From the NCBI RefSeq assembly GCF_014651055.1, contig NZ_BMWD01000002.1:402920-466919 (forward strand): a stretch of DNA of 64,000 nucleotides, in the 5' to 3' direction. A program made the position numbers and the translations under genes. The stretch comes from Streptomyces fructofermentans. GTDB lineage: Bacteria; Actinomycetota; Actinomycetes; Streptomycetales; Streptomycetaceae. Position 1 is the stretch's first letter. Every line of letters starts with the position of its first letter. Of the stretch, positions 25,614 to 34,050 are shown one piece after another. The notes beneath the pieces were generated by a model. That model saw only the letters and a program-made list of their open reading frames with translations, did no database searches and was not told where the DNA came from.

Positions 25614-26201
25614 TCATGCGTCGAGGGCAGCGATCAACTGCTTCTGCTCGGCTTCAGTCAGGGAGGCCTTCTTGATCGCCTTGGCAACGAGTGCCGACAT
25701 CTGGGCGGGATCGAGATCCAGCGACGCCAGCAGGTAGCAGCCGACTCCGTCGCGCTTCACCGAATCGATGCGGAGACCGAGCTCTCGCAGTTCGCGGATG
25801 CGCCGTTCAGTGTGGACGTCATCCGCGTTGAGGGCACGCAGGACCGCCGTATCCACCGGCTTGCCCATGTTCTCGCGCAGGAGCCCGAACAGGTCCTGGC
25901 AGGCAACGGAGTCGTACGGGACGGCCAAGTACTTCTCGGGGATCCGGTCGCCGAAGCGCTCTTGCAGTGACTCACGGACGCGCGAACGCAGCTCCTCGAA
26001 GCCAGGACGGGACAGCGGCAGGGTGGCGCGAAGCAGTTCCTGCATCGAGCGGGCCAGGTCCTTCTTCGCGAACAGGTAGGCGCTAAAGACAGCCTCGGCG
26101 GACTCATCAGCGGCTCCAAGCAGAGTCGCCAGCTCGTCCACAGCGAACTTGGTACTGGGCTTGTGGCGCCCCCAGGCGGCGTACGCTTCCTCGTTCTCCA
26201 T
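25614..26201 (-). CDS. Hypothetical protein with C-terminal winged-helix-like segment
   Basis: 195 residues, ATG 26201. The N-terminus (EAYAAWGRHKPSTKFAVDELATLLGA) and middle are helical. Residues 125-165 (LNADDVHTERRIRELRELGLRIDSVKRDGVGCYLL) resemble the winged helix found in HNH/restriction-associated proteins such as the one at 21383. I do not recognise a family. It lies 95 bp downstream of the PIN-like gene in the same direction, so the two may form a two-gene unit in which this protein recognises DNA or controls the nuclease. Confidence 0.6.
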   Translation of the reverse strand: MENEEAYAAWGRHKPSTKFAVDELATLLGAADESAEAVFSAYLFAKKDLARSMQELLRATLPLSRPGFEELRSRVRESLQERFGDRIPEKYLAVPYDSVACQDLFGLLRENMGKPVDTAVLRALNADDVHTERRIRELRELGLRIDSVKRDGVGCYLLASLDLDPAQMSALVAKAIKKASLTEAEQKQLIAALDA

Positions 26202-26296
26202 GGCTCCTCTTCAGCACACTGCTCCGCAGCAGGGCGCGGGTTGCTAGCTGGGATGTGCACGGGGACCGTTTCGGGGCCCTGCGGCGGTAGCCCGGA

Positions 26297-27733
26297 CTAC
26301 TTAGAAGGCGACCGGTTCGCTTCGGCCTGCTGCGCGGCGAGGCTTCGGAGGACGTCATGGTCGGACTTCGGCAGCTCGCTGAGGAGCCGGATGAACCAGG
26401 ACGCGATCCAGCAGGAATCACGGTGGACCCAGTCTCCTGGCCTGAACACGGTCGCAGGTTCCCACGAGCCGCGCGGGGGCTCATCGCCCCGGACAGCGGC
26501 AGCGATATCGATCTTGAACTCAGCCGCGGAAACCTCTCGCCGCCCCAGCTGCGCGGTGACACCGATGATCCACCACTGGAAAATGCGGAACGACGGCGCC
26601 GCCGACTCCAAAGCAGTCCGCGTCCCCATCGTGGTAAGCCCGACGGAACGGGCTGCTTGGGTAGCGAGGCCTCGGGGCGGCGCCAGATGGGCCGCGCTCT
26701 GCACGGTGACGAGGCTGCTCTCCTCGTCACCGTCGACCGGAGGATCCAGGGCTGAGGAGACCCGCTCGATCTCTTCGTACGTAGTGACGTCCAGATCAGT
26801 GTGAAGGAACTGCTTGATGCCGGCGTAGAAGAGGGAGGGGGTCTCGATGCGAAGTTCCGCACCAGCCCTCGTGCGCACTTCGTCAAAGAGCCTGGGCCAG
26901 GGTCGCTGGGCACCCCCGGCGCCCTTCCTGGTCTCGTACCAGTCCTCCTTCGTATCGTTGGAGACGAAGAGGATGCGGGATCCGGCTGGAAGGCTCTGTG
27001 CGTACTCGACCACTTCCTCCCAGAGTAGGAAGTCACCTGCGGCCTTCACGGGGGTTTCCTTGCCGAAGTCCCGGTAGCCCGGGGGGATCTCATTGGGGAA
27101 GCGAAAACCGACGGCCTCCTCGATCCGCTCCCGCAGTACGGAGTCGGCCGGCTGAGTACCGATGCGGTCGCCGTACATGCGAGCCACGCGGAGGAGGACG
27201 GGGTCATTGGCCTCGGCAACGTTCGCCGGCAGCCCGTGCTGCAACTTGAGCCCGTCGAGGTGCTTCTTGAGCAGGGCGCGGTTCTCCTGCAGCAGGTCGC
27301 TCACCGATGAATCGCTGATGAGCAGCGCCAGCTCCTCGCCAACGTCGAGCGCTGCTCCGTACTTGGCAAGGTGCCTGATCACGACATTGCGTGCCGCAAT
27401 GACCGATGCCACCGCCTGCGTCAGATGCTGGTTGACCTCCTTGGCAGCACCAGTGAGGGCGGCCTTGCGGGACTCCAAGGTGCTCCGCCGACCGCGTACG
27501 AACTCCAGGCCCACCTGATGCGGCATCCAGAGCCGATCCGAGACAGCCTCCAATGCCGTGAACACGTCCTCGCGAGCCGACTCGGTGTACTCGTACAGGC
27601 TGAGCAGGATGTTCGTGTCGAGGACGACGAGACCGCTGGTGAAGAACTGCTCCCGAGCGGCGTCCTCCGCCGAAGGCGCTGGCTCGAGCCAGGACCTGAA
27701 GCGCTGGATCAACGGGGGTTCACTCGGATCCAC
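26297..27733 (-). CDS. PIN-like domain (PIN_8/DUF4935) nuclease
   Basis: 478 residues from GTG 27733, preceded by a perfect AAGGAG five bases away. An ATG at 27775 is in frame but has no such site. Early residues hold the PIN strand VVLDTNILLSLYEY with the metal-binding Asp. LWMPHQVGLEFVRGR follows, then SRILFVSNDTKEDWYE about residue 240, the usual PIN_8 order. The C-terminal 170 residues are unassigned. PIN-like proteins cut RNA or single-stranded DNA. Many of this family lie in defence islands. It probably works with the downstream 195-aa protein. Confidence 0.8.
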   Translation of the reverse strand: MDPSEPPLIQRFRSWLEPAPSAEDAAREQFFTSGLVVLDTNILLSLYEYTESAREDVFTALEAVSDRLWMPHQVGLEFVRGRRSTLESRKAALTGAAKEVNQHLTQAVASVIAARNVVIRHLAKYGAALDVGEELALLISDSSVSDLLQENRALLKKHLDGLKLQHGLPANVAEANDPVLLRVARMYGDRIGTQPADSVLRERIEEAVGFRFPNEIPPGYRDFGKETPVKAAGDFLLWEEVVEYAQSLPAGSRILFVSNDTKEDWYETRKGAGGAQRPWPRLFDEVRTRAGAELRIETPSLFYAGIKQFLHTDLDVTTYEEIERVSSALDPPVDGDEESSLVTVQSAAHLAPPRGLATQAARSVGLTTMGTRTALESAAPSFRIFQWWIIGVTAQLGRREVSAAEFKIDIAAAVRGDEPPRGSWEPATVFRPGDWVHRDSCWIASWFIRLLSELPKSDHDVLRSLAAQQAEANRSPSK

Positions 27734-28334
27734 TTGCTCTCCTTGGAGCTCGCCACCACCTTTTCGGAGGATCATGCTGTCATGAGATCGGGCCTAGCAA
27801 CGATAGGTATTGGTGCACCCGTCCATTGGCAGTGCAGCTCTGCCGGTCTCGTCCACCGGCTACCAGCGGCCTAGAGGATGGCCGCCCCAGCCTTGTTGAG
27901 CTGCAGCGCCTCCGCGGCCACGGAAGCGGGCGCACGACCAGACTCCAGGCCCGACATCCCCCTTCGACGGCCCGGGGCGCCCGACCCCCTCCCCAGCCAC
28001 ATGCGACCCGGCTCCGGACCCTTGCTTCTCCCACGGCCCGGCCCTGCATGGTTGATCTGCGGCGATGCAATTGCTGCTCCTATACAGACAGTTGGCGGCG
28101 CAATAATCGATGCAAAAGAATCAGACCTTCCATGTCTCGCAAAGCGGGAGCGCCAAGCTCGACGCGACCATCATCGGAAAACGGTCAGCAAGGTCGCTGG
28201 TTCAGCGCAGCCCTGACCTCGCTCCCCCAGACGAGCACCCACCCTGAACAGGCTTTGCATCTGTCCCTTCCGTGAGATGGAAGAGGTATTGCGCCCCGGT
28301 GACGCCGTTCCGGACGATGTCCCCACCGCCCAAC
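27734..28334. other. Gene-free right end of island
   Basis: About 600 bp between the PIN-like gene and the right direct repeat with no supportable coding sequence. It is visibly more AT-rich around 28060-28140. It now provides the upstream region of the Rieske operon. Confidence 0.5.
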
Positions 28335-28389
28335 CACGGGAGCCGCAGCCATGCCCCACATGACCGCCTTCGCCAGGAACCAGTGGTAC
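28335..28389. repeat. Right copy of 55-bp direct repeat (candidate attR)
   Basis: Exact copy of 13154-13208, covering the Shine-Dalgarno region and first 13 codons of the intact oxygenase gene. A short GACGATG match also lies about 21 nt upstream of both copies, hinting at a slightly longer diverged homology. Confidence 0.9.
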
Positions 28390-29415
28390 GTCGCCGCCCA
28401 TGCCCCGGAGGTGGGACGGGAGTTGCTCGGACGGACCGTGCTCGGGGAGCCGCTCGTCCTCTACCGGACCGAGGACGAAGGGACGGCCGTCGCGCTGTCC
28501 GACCGGTGTGTGCACCGCCGGTTCCCGCTGTCCGCGAGCCGGCTCGACGGCGACCGGATCGTATGCGGCTACCACGGCTTCACGTACGACACCACGGGCG
28601 CGTGCGTGTCCGTGCCCGGACAGAAGCGCGTACCCCGCACGGCACGCGTCGCCTCGTACCCGGTGGTGGAGCTGGACTCCCTGGTCTGGGTGTGGATCGG
28701 CGACCCGGCGCTCGCCGACCCGGCGGCCGTCCCGCGGGCCCGGCACCTCGACTCCCCCGGCTGGGTCACCGTCCGGGGCATGGAGCCCGTGGACGCCGAC
28801 TACGGGCTCCTCGTCGACAACCTCCTCGACCTCTCGCACGAGACGTACCTGCACGGCGGGTACATCGGCACCCCCGAGGTCGCCGAGACGCCGATCACCA
28901 CGGAGGTCGACGAGGACGCGGGCGTCGTCCGGGTCAGCCGGCACATGGACGACGCCGCCTGCCCTCCTTTCTACGCCCGTTCGACGGGGATCGAGGGCCG
29001 GATCACCCGCTGGCAGGACATCGAGTACCACGCGCCGTGCCTCTACCTGCTGCACAGCCGCGTCGCCCCCGTCGGGGTGCTGCCCGAGGCGGACGGCAGC
29101 GACCCGGACGCCTTCCACACGGAGATCACGTACGCGATCACACCGTCGGCCGAGGGCCGGGTCTACGACTTCTGGGCGGTCTCCCGGGACTTCGCGCGGG
29201 ACGACGACGAAGTGAGCACGATCCTGCGGGACTTCAACCACACCGTCGTGATGCAGGACGTCGACGCGCTCAACCTGCTGCAACGCGCGCTCGGCACCGA
29301 GCGTGCGGGCTACCAGGAGCTGAGCATCAACATCGACACCGGCGGCCTGGCGGCCCGCCGCATCCTCGCCCGGCTGGTCGAGGAGGGCGACAAGCCCGTG
29401 GAGCGGGCGCCGTGA
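28351..29415 (+). CDS. Rieske non-haem iron oxygenase, VanA/aromatic O-demethylase type
   Basis: 354 residues. The N-terminal Rieske centre is CVHRRFPLSAS...CGYHGF (C-x-H / C-x2-H). The catalytic domain carries the mononuclear iron motif near LLVDNLLDLSHETYLHGG (Asp/His/His). The protein resembles vanillate-demethylase-type oxygenase components that demethylate or hydroxylate aromatic acids. It is the first gene of an operon with a small CHCG protein and a reductase, all joined by stop/start overlaps. Its 5' end is the island insertion site, so the native promoter is now 15 kb upstream. Confidence 0.92.
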   Translation: MPHMTAFARNQWYVAAHAPEVGRELLGRTVLGEPLVLYRTEDEGTAVALSDRCVHRRFPLSASRLDGDRIVCGYHGFTYDTTGACVSVPGQKRVPRTARVASYPVVELDSLVWVWIGDPALADPAAVPRARHLDSPGWVTVRGMEPVDADYGLLVDNLLDLSHETYLHGGYIGTPEVAETPITTEVDEDAGVVRVSRHMDDAACPPFYARSTGIEGRITRWQDIEYHAPCLYLLHSRVAPVGVLPEADGSDPDAFHTEITYAITPSAEGRVYDFWAVSRDFARDDDEVSTILRDFNHTVVMQDVDALNLLQRALGTERAGYQELSINIDTGGLAARRILARLVEEGDKPVERAP

Positions 29416-29606
29416 CCACGGCCGCCGGCCGGGTCCACCGCGTCGACTGGCTGCCGGGCACGGACGTGCTGCGCGGCACCTGCCACTGCGGCGCCGAGCA
29501 CACCGCGCCGGACCCGGTCGCGATGTGGGAGTGGCTGTTCGCCCACCCCGAGGGCCACTCCCCCGCGGACGGTCCCCCCGGGTCCGGCCGGGGGAGGCCG
29601 CGATGA
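29412..29606 (+). CDS. Small CHCG-motif protein of the Rieske operon
   Basis: 64 residues. GTG 29412 overlaps the oxygenase stop and its TGA overlaps the reductase start, so coupling is tight on both sides. Residues 20-30 read LRGTCHCGAEHTAPDPVAMWEWL, a single Cys-x-Cys with nearby His that could bind metal. The rest is short and Pro/Gly-rich at the C-terminus. I know no function; an accessory or regulatory role for the oxygenase is inferred only from position. Confidence 0.7.
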   Translation: MTTAAGRVHRVDWLPGTDVLRGTCHCGAEHTAPDPVAMWEWLFAHPEGHSPADGPPGSGRGRPR

Positions 29607-30547
29607 CGCCGTACGAGGCCGAACTCGTCGTCGACGCGCTGCACCCGGAGGCCGACGGGGTCCTCGTCCTGACCCTGCGCCGCCCGCTCGGCGGGGAACT
29701 GCCGCACTGGGAGCCCGGCGCCCACATCGACGTCGTCCTGGCCCCCGGGCTGGAGCGCCAGTACTCCCTGTGCGGCGATCCCGCCGACCGGGGCGCGTGG
29801 CGCGTGGCCGTGCTCAGGGAACCCGCGGGGCGCGGCGGTTCGGAGCACGTGCACCGGCGCATGGCCGTGGGCGACCGGGTCGCGGTGCGCGGCCCCCGCA
29901 ACCACTTCGCCCTGCTGCCCGCCCCCCGCTACCTGTTCGTCGCAGGCGGCATCGGCATCACCCCGATCCTGCCGATGCTGGCCGCGGCCGACACGGCCGG
30001 CGCCCGCTGGTCGCTGCTCTACGGCGGTCGCACCCGCGCCTCCATGGCCTTCACCGGGGAGTTGGGCGCGTACGGGGACCGGGTGCGGATCGCGCCGCAG
30101 GACGAGACCGGGCCGCTCGACCTGGACGGCGTCCTCGGCACCCGGGAACCGGGCACCCTCGTCTACTGCTGCGGTCCCGGTCCCCTGTTGGACGCGATGG
30201 AGGAGCGGTGCGCCGGACTGCCGGAGGGCACACTGCACGTCGAACGCTTCCGGCCGGGCGCACAAGAGCGCAACGGGCAGGCGGAGTTCGAGGTGGTGCT
30301 GGAACGCTCGGGACGCACACTGACCGTCCCCGCCGGGGTCTCCGTGCTCGACACCGTGCGGGCCGCCGGGGTCGAGGTGCTGTTCTCGTGCACCGAGGGC
30401 ACCTGCGGAACGTGCGAGACCGACGTCGTCGACGGCACCCCGGACCACCGGGACTCGGTGCTCACCGACGAGGAGCGGGCCGCCGGCGGGACCATGCTCA
30501 TCTGTGTGTCCCGGTCCCTCGGGCGGTGCCTCGTGCTGGACCTGTGA
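29603..30547 (+). CDS. PDR-type oxidoreductase (VanB-like reductase)
   Basis: 314 residues from ATG 29603 (ATGA overlap). Flavin-binding RQYSLCGD comes first, then the NAD-binding GGIGITPILPML and CCGPGPLL, then a C-terminal plant-type [2Fe-2S] ferredoxin domain CTEGTCGTCE...C. This domain order is that of phthalate dioxygenase reductase/VanB. It passes electrons from NADH to the Rieske oxygenase two genes upstream. Its last 50 bp overlap the end of the convergent IclR gene. Confidence 0.92.
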   Translation: MTPYEAELVVDALHPEADGVLVLTLRRPLGGELPHWEPGAHIDVVLAPGLERQYSLCGDPADRGAWRVAVLREPAGRGGSEHVHRRMAVGDRVAVRGPRNHFALLPAPRYLFVAGGIGITPILPMLAAADTAGARWSLLYGGRTRASMAFTGELGAYGDRVRIAPQDETGPLDLDGVLGTREPGTLVYCCGPGPLLDAMEERCAGLPEGTLHVERFRPGAQERNGQAEFEVVLERSGRTLTVPAGVSVLDTVRAAGVEVLFSCTEGTCGTCETDVVDGTPDHRDSVLTDEERAAGGTMLICVSRSLGRCLVLDL

Positions 30548-31313
30548 CCCTCAGGTCCGCCTCGATCCGGGCGACCGTGGCCAGCAGATGCGGCAGCAGG
30601 TCGCGGCGCACGGACTCCACCGAATTGCGGCTGGCGTGCACCGGGATGTTGACCGCCGCCACCGCCGCGCCGTCCCGGTCGCGCACCGGGACGGCCACCG
30701 AGCGCAGCCCCTCCTCCAGTTCCTGGTCGACGATCGCGTACCCCTGGCGGCGGACGCGGCGCAGCTCGGCCCGGAGCGCGGCCGCCGACACCAGCGTGCG
30801 GGCCGTCAGGCTCCGCAGCTCGGCCCGGGCCAGACGGGCGTCGATCTCCTCGTCGGGCAACTGCGCGAGCAGCACCCTGCCCACGGAGGTCACATGGGCG
30901 GGGAAGCGGGTTCCGACGGTGATCGTGGCGGTCATGATGCGGTGGGTGGGCACCCGTGCCACGTACACGATGTCGTCGCCGTCCAGGACGCACAGCGACG
31001 ACGACTCCCGCACCTGCGCGACGAGTTGCTCCAGATGCGGCTCCGCCAACTCGGGCAGGGTGAAACTGGACAGGTACGAGTAGCCGAGTTCCAGGACCCG
31101 GGGGGTGAGCCGGAACATCCGCCCGTCCGTCTGCACGTACCCCAGGTCGACGAGGGTCAGCAGGAAGCGGCGGGCCGCGGCGCGGGTCAGGTCGCCGTGC
31201 CGGGCCACGTCGCTGAGGGTCAGTTCCGGATGGTCGGCGTCGAAGGCGCGGATGACGGCGAGTCCGCGCTCGAAGGACCGGACGAAGTGCGGTTCGCGAG
31301 CTCCAGCAGCCAT
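30498..31313 (-). CDS. IclR-family regulator (PcaR/PobR-like)
   Basis: 271 residues from ATG 31313 (GGAGG five bases upstream); a GTG at 31325 is possible. The N-terminal winged helix reads SFERGLAVIRAFDADHPELTLSDVARHGDLTRAAARRFL. The C-terminal effector domain has SSSLCVLDGDDIVYVARV and VGTRFPAHVTSVGRVLLA. Members of this group respond to aromatic acids. Flanked by the Rieske operon (convergent, 50-bp tail overlap) and the ABC importer (divergent), it is the likely regulator of both. Confidence 0.9.
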   Translation of the reverse strand: MAAGAREPHFVRSFERGLAVIRAFDADHPELTLSDVARHGDLTRAAARRFLLTLVDLGYVQTDGRMFRLTPRVLELGYSYLSSFTLPELAEPHLEQLVAQVRESSSLCVLDGDDIVYVARVPTHRIMTATITVGTRFPAHVTSVGRVLLAQLPDEEIDARLARAELRSLTARTLVSAAALRAELRRVRRQGYAIVDQELEEGLRSVAVPVRDRDGAAVAAVNIPVHASRNSVESVRRDLLPHLLATVARIEADLRVTGPARGTARGTGTHR

Positions 31314-31330
31314 CAGCGCCTCCACGAGGA

Positions 31331-31354
31331 CGCACGGGAGTGCGCTCTGCGCAC
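31331..31354. promoter_or_regulatory. Overlapping palindromes in IclR/ABC divergent region
   Basis: CGCAC-n4-GTGCG (31331-31344) overlaps GTGCGC-TCT-GCGCAC (31340-31354), just upstream of the IclR start. It is a plausible autoregulatory operator that could also control the importer starting at 31498. Confidence 0.5.
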
Positions 31355-31497
31355 GCTAGGAGCACACTTCCGCAACTGTCAACGTCCTTGCGTGTCAAGG
31401 GCATTGACCCCGAACGGGCCTCAGCCCTACGTTCCCGCTGAGCACTTCCGTTCGGTCTGCGCACATCCGTCGAAGGGCTGTCCCACTAGGGGGAGAC

Positions 31498-32472
31498 ATG
31501 CGTCGTCTGCTCATCGGCCTCGCGGCCGGCACGTTCCTGGTCGCCGCCACGTCCTGCGGTTCGTCGGACGGCTCCGACGGGTCCGGGGACGGGGGCAAGG
31601 CGTCCGGCGGCACCACCACGGTGAAGGTCGGTGTCATCCCCATCATCGACGTCGCCCCCCTCTACCTGGGCCAGAAGAAGGGCTTCTACGCCGAGCGCGG
31701 CATCAAGCTGTCGCTGACCGCCGCGCAGGGCGGGGCGGCGATCGTGCCGGGCGTCGTCTCCGGCCAGTTCCAGTTCGGCTTCAGCAACACGACGTCGCTG
31801 CTGGTCGCGCAGTCCAAGGACCTGCCGATCGAGGCCGTGGTCAACGGAGTGGCCTCCACCGGCAAGGAGGGCGCCGACTTCGCGGCGATAGCCGTGCGCA
31901 AGGGCAGCCCCCTGAAGTCCGCCAAGGACCTGGAGGGCAAGAAGGTCGCGGTCAACACGCTGAGCAACATCTGCGACACCTCGGTCAACGAGTCGGTCCG
32001 CAAGGACGGGGGCGACCCGTCCGGGCTGAAGTTCGTGGAGATGCCCTTCGACCTGATGCCGGCCGCCGTCGCCAAGGGCCAGGTGGACGCGGCCTGTGTC
32101 GTGGAGCCCGCGCTCGCCACCATCAAGGCCGCGGGCGGCACCACCATCGCGTCGAACTTCTACGACGTCTCCCCCGACCTCACCGTGGCCATGTACTTCA
32201 CGTCGCGGGAGTACGCGGGGAAGAACCCGGAGCTGGTGAAGAAGTTCCGTGAGGCGACGGCCGAGTCCCTGGAGTACGCCGACAGCCACCCCGACGAGGT
32301 GCGCGAGATCATCACCACGTACACGAAGATCCCCGCCACGCTGCTGGAGAAGCTGGTCCTGCCGCGCTGGCCCGCCGAGCCGGACCGCGCCTCCATCGAG
32401 CGGCTGGCCGAACTGGGGCAGCAGGACGGCCTGTTCAAGAAGACCCCCGACCTGGACAAGCTCCTTCCGTGA
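31498..32472 (+). CDS. ABC transporter substrate-binding lipoprotein (NMT1/SsuA type)
   Basis: 324 residues, ATG with GGGGGAG upstream. The signal peptide ends in a lipobox VAATSC (Cys20), followed by a Ser/Gly-rich linker. The mature part has VGVIPIIDVAPLYLGQKKGFYAERGI and later LEGKKVAVNTLSN, the pattern of NMT1-like binding proteins for taurine, sulphonates, nitrate, thiamine precursors or aromatic acids. It is first of a four-gene importer operon. Given the Rieske demethylase and IclR next door, an aromatic or related organic acid is the likely ligand, by inference. Confidence 0.9.
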   Translation: MRRLLIGLAAGTFLVAATSCGSSDGSDGSGDGGKASGGTTTVKVGVIPIIDVAPLYLGQKKGFYAERGIKLSLTAAQGGAAIVPGVVSGQFQFGFSNTTSLLVAQSKDLPIEAVVNGVASTGKEGADFAAIAVRKGSPLKSAKDLEGKKVAVNTLSNICDTSVNESVRKDGGDPSGLKFVEMPFDLMPAAVAKGQVDAACVVEPALATIKAAGGTTIASNFYDVSPDLTVAMYFTSREYAGKNPELVKKFREATAESLEYADSHPDEVREIITTYTKIPATLLEKLVLPRWPAEPDRASIERLAELGQQDGLFKKTPDLDKLLP

Positions 32473-33242
32473 GGGGTGAGGGCGCGCTTCTCGGCGCGGC
32501 CGGGCTCGCGGGCCTCCTCGCGCTGTGCGAGGCGGTGCCGCGGCTCGGCCTCGTCGAGGACGAGTACTTCCCGCCGGCCAGCCGCGTCGCGGACGCGCTC
32601 GCGACGGAGCTGGCCGACGACGCGTTCTGGACCGCTCTGCGGGACACCCTCACCGGCTGGGCGATCGGCCTGGCCGTCGCGGTCGCCGCGGGCGTCCTCG
32701 TGGGTGTGCTGATCTCGGTGGTCCCCCTCCTGCGGGAGGCGACCGCGTCGACGATCGAGTTCCTGCGCCCCATCCCCTCCGTGGCCCTGATCCCGCTCGC
32801 GGTCCTGCTGTACGGCACGGAACTGCGCTCGGTCCTGCTGCTGGTGGTCTACGCGTCCTTCTGGCAGGTGCTGATCCAGGTGCTGTACGGCGTCCAGGAC
32901 GTCGACCCCGTGGCCGACGAGACGGCCCGGTCGTACGGACTGGGCAACTGGGCGCGGATCAGGCACGTGGTGTGGCCGACCGCGCTGCCGTACGTCATGA
33001 CGGGCGTCCGGCTGGCCGCCGCGGTGGCGCTGATCCTCGCCGTCACCGCCGAACTCGTCATCGGAGCACCCGGGTTGGGCGCCCGAATCGCCGTCGCCCA
33101 GTCCTCGCAGGCGGTCCCGGAGATGTACGCCCTGGTGGTGGTCACCGGGCTGCTCGGGCTGGCCGTCAACGTGGGCGCGCGCACGGTGGAGCGCCGGGCC
33201 CTCGCCTGGCACCAGTCGGTGCGCGGGGAGGTGGCGGTGTGA
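32469..33242 (+). CDS. ABC transporter permease (SsuC/TauC family)
   Basis: 257 residues. GTG 32469 overlaps the binding-protein stop. There are about six membrane segments, with the BPD_transp_1 EAA-type loop DETARSYGLGNWARIRHVVWPTALPYV near residue 155-180. It pairs with the next permease to form a heterodimeric channel in the inner membrane. Confidence 0.9.
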   Translation: MRGEGALLGAAGLAGLLALCEAVPRLGLVEDEYFPPASRVADALATELADDAFWTALRDTLTGWAIGLAVAVAAGVLVGVLISVVPLLREATASTIEFLRPIPSVALIPLAVLLYGTELRSVLLLVVYASFWQVLIQVLYGVQDVDPVADETARSYGLGNWARIRHVVWPTALPYVMTGVRLAAAVALILAVTAELVIGAPGLGARIAVAQSSQAVPEMYALVVVTGLLGLAVNVGARTVERRALAWHQSVRGEVAV

Positions 33243-34030
33243 AGGGCGGTGTGAAGGACTGGCCCCTGAGGCTGTTCCTCGCGCTCGCGCTGCCGTCCGT
33301 GCTCCTCGCGGTGTGGTGGTTCGCCTCGGACGACAGCACGGACGTGTACTGGCCGCCGCTGCGCACGATCCTGACCGCGTTCCCCGACGTGTGGACGGGT
33401 GATCGGTTGCGCGAGGACGTGCTGCCCAGTGTGCTGCGGCTGTCGGCGGGCTACGCGTGCGCCGCCGCCGCGGGCGTGGGGCTGGGGACGCTGATCGGCT
33501 CCCACCGCCGGGTGCGGGCGGTGTGCGAGCCCGCCCTGGAGTTCGTGCGGGCGGTGCCGCCGCCCGTGCTGGTGCCGGTCATCATGCTGTTCGCGGGCAT
33601 CGGCGACACGATGAAGATCGCGGTCATCGCCGCGGGCTGCGTCTGGCCGATCCTGCTGAACACGGTCGAGGGGGTGCGGAGCCTCGACGCCGTGATGTCG
33701 GAGACGGCCCGCTCGTACGGGATCACCGGGGTCGCACGGCTGCGGCACCTGGTGCTCCCGGCGGCGGGTCCGCAGATCTTCGCGGGGCTGCGGCAGGCGC
33801 TGTCCATCGGCATCATCCTGATGGTCATCAGCGAGATGTTCGCGGCCGACAACGGCCTCGGCTTCACCATCGTGCAGTTCCAACGCGGCTTCGCCATCGC
33901 CGACATGTGGACCGGGATACTGCTGCTCGGCCTCCTCGGGTTCGCGCTGTCGGTCCTGTTCCACACGGTCGAGCGACGGGTGCTCGGTTGGTACCACGGT
34001 CTGCGCGACGCCACCCGGCGGTCGTCGTGA
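33239..34030 (+). CDS. ABC transporter permease (SsuC/TauC family), second subunit
   Basis: 263 residues. GTG 33239 overlaps the preceding stop (GTGTGA). It has about six membrane segments and the EAA loop SETARSYGITGVARLRHLVLPAAGPQI. It is homologous to the preceding gene, suggesting an ancient duplication giving a heterodimer rather than the homodimer usual for SsuC. Confidence 0.9.
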   Translation: MKGGVKDWPLRLFLALALPSVLLAVWWFASDDSTDVYWPPLRTILTAFPDVWTGDRLREDVLPSVLRLSAGYACAAAAGVGLGTLIGSHRRVRAVCEPALEFVRAVPPPVLVPVIMLFAGIGDTMKIAVIAAGCVWPILLNTVEGVRSLDAVMSETARSYGITGVARLRHLVLPAAGPQIFAGLRQALSIGIILMVISEMFAADNGLGFTIVQFQRGFAIADMWTGILLLGLLGFALSVLFHTVERRVLGWYHGLRDATRRSS

Positions 34031-34050
34031 CCCTCTCGAAAGGGCGGCCC

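Larger units (their letters stand above)
13154..28389. mobile_element. 15.2-kb genomic island inserted at the 5' end of a Rieske oxygenase gene
   Basis: The segment is bounded by the 55-bp perfect repeats at 13154 and 28335. The left copy ends in a 14-codon stub of the oxygenase. The right copy opens the full-length gene, so insertion restored the reading frame but replaced the upstream DNA. The content is DNA-modification, helicase, nuclease and transposase-remnant genes unrelated to either flank. No integrase, resolvase, relaxase or replication gene was seen. The island may have been mobilised in trans, lost its recombinase, or entered by homologous recombination. Confidence 0.8.

Noticed and set aside
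27780..28070. 96-codon minus-strand gene at the island's right end
   Set aside because: Arg/Ser/Pro-rich, no ribosome-binding site or known family; judged spurious.
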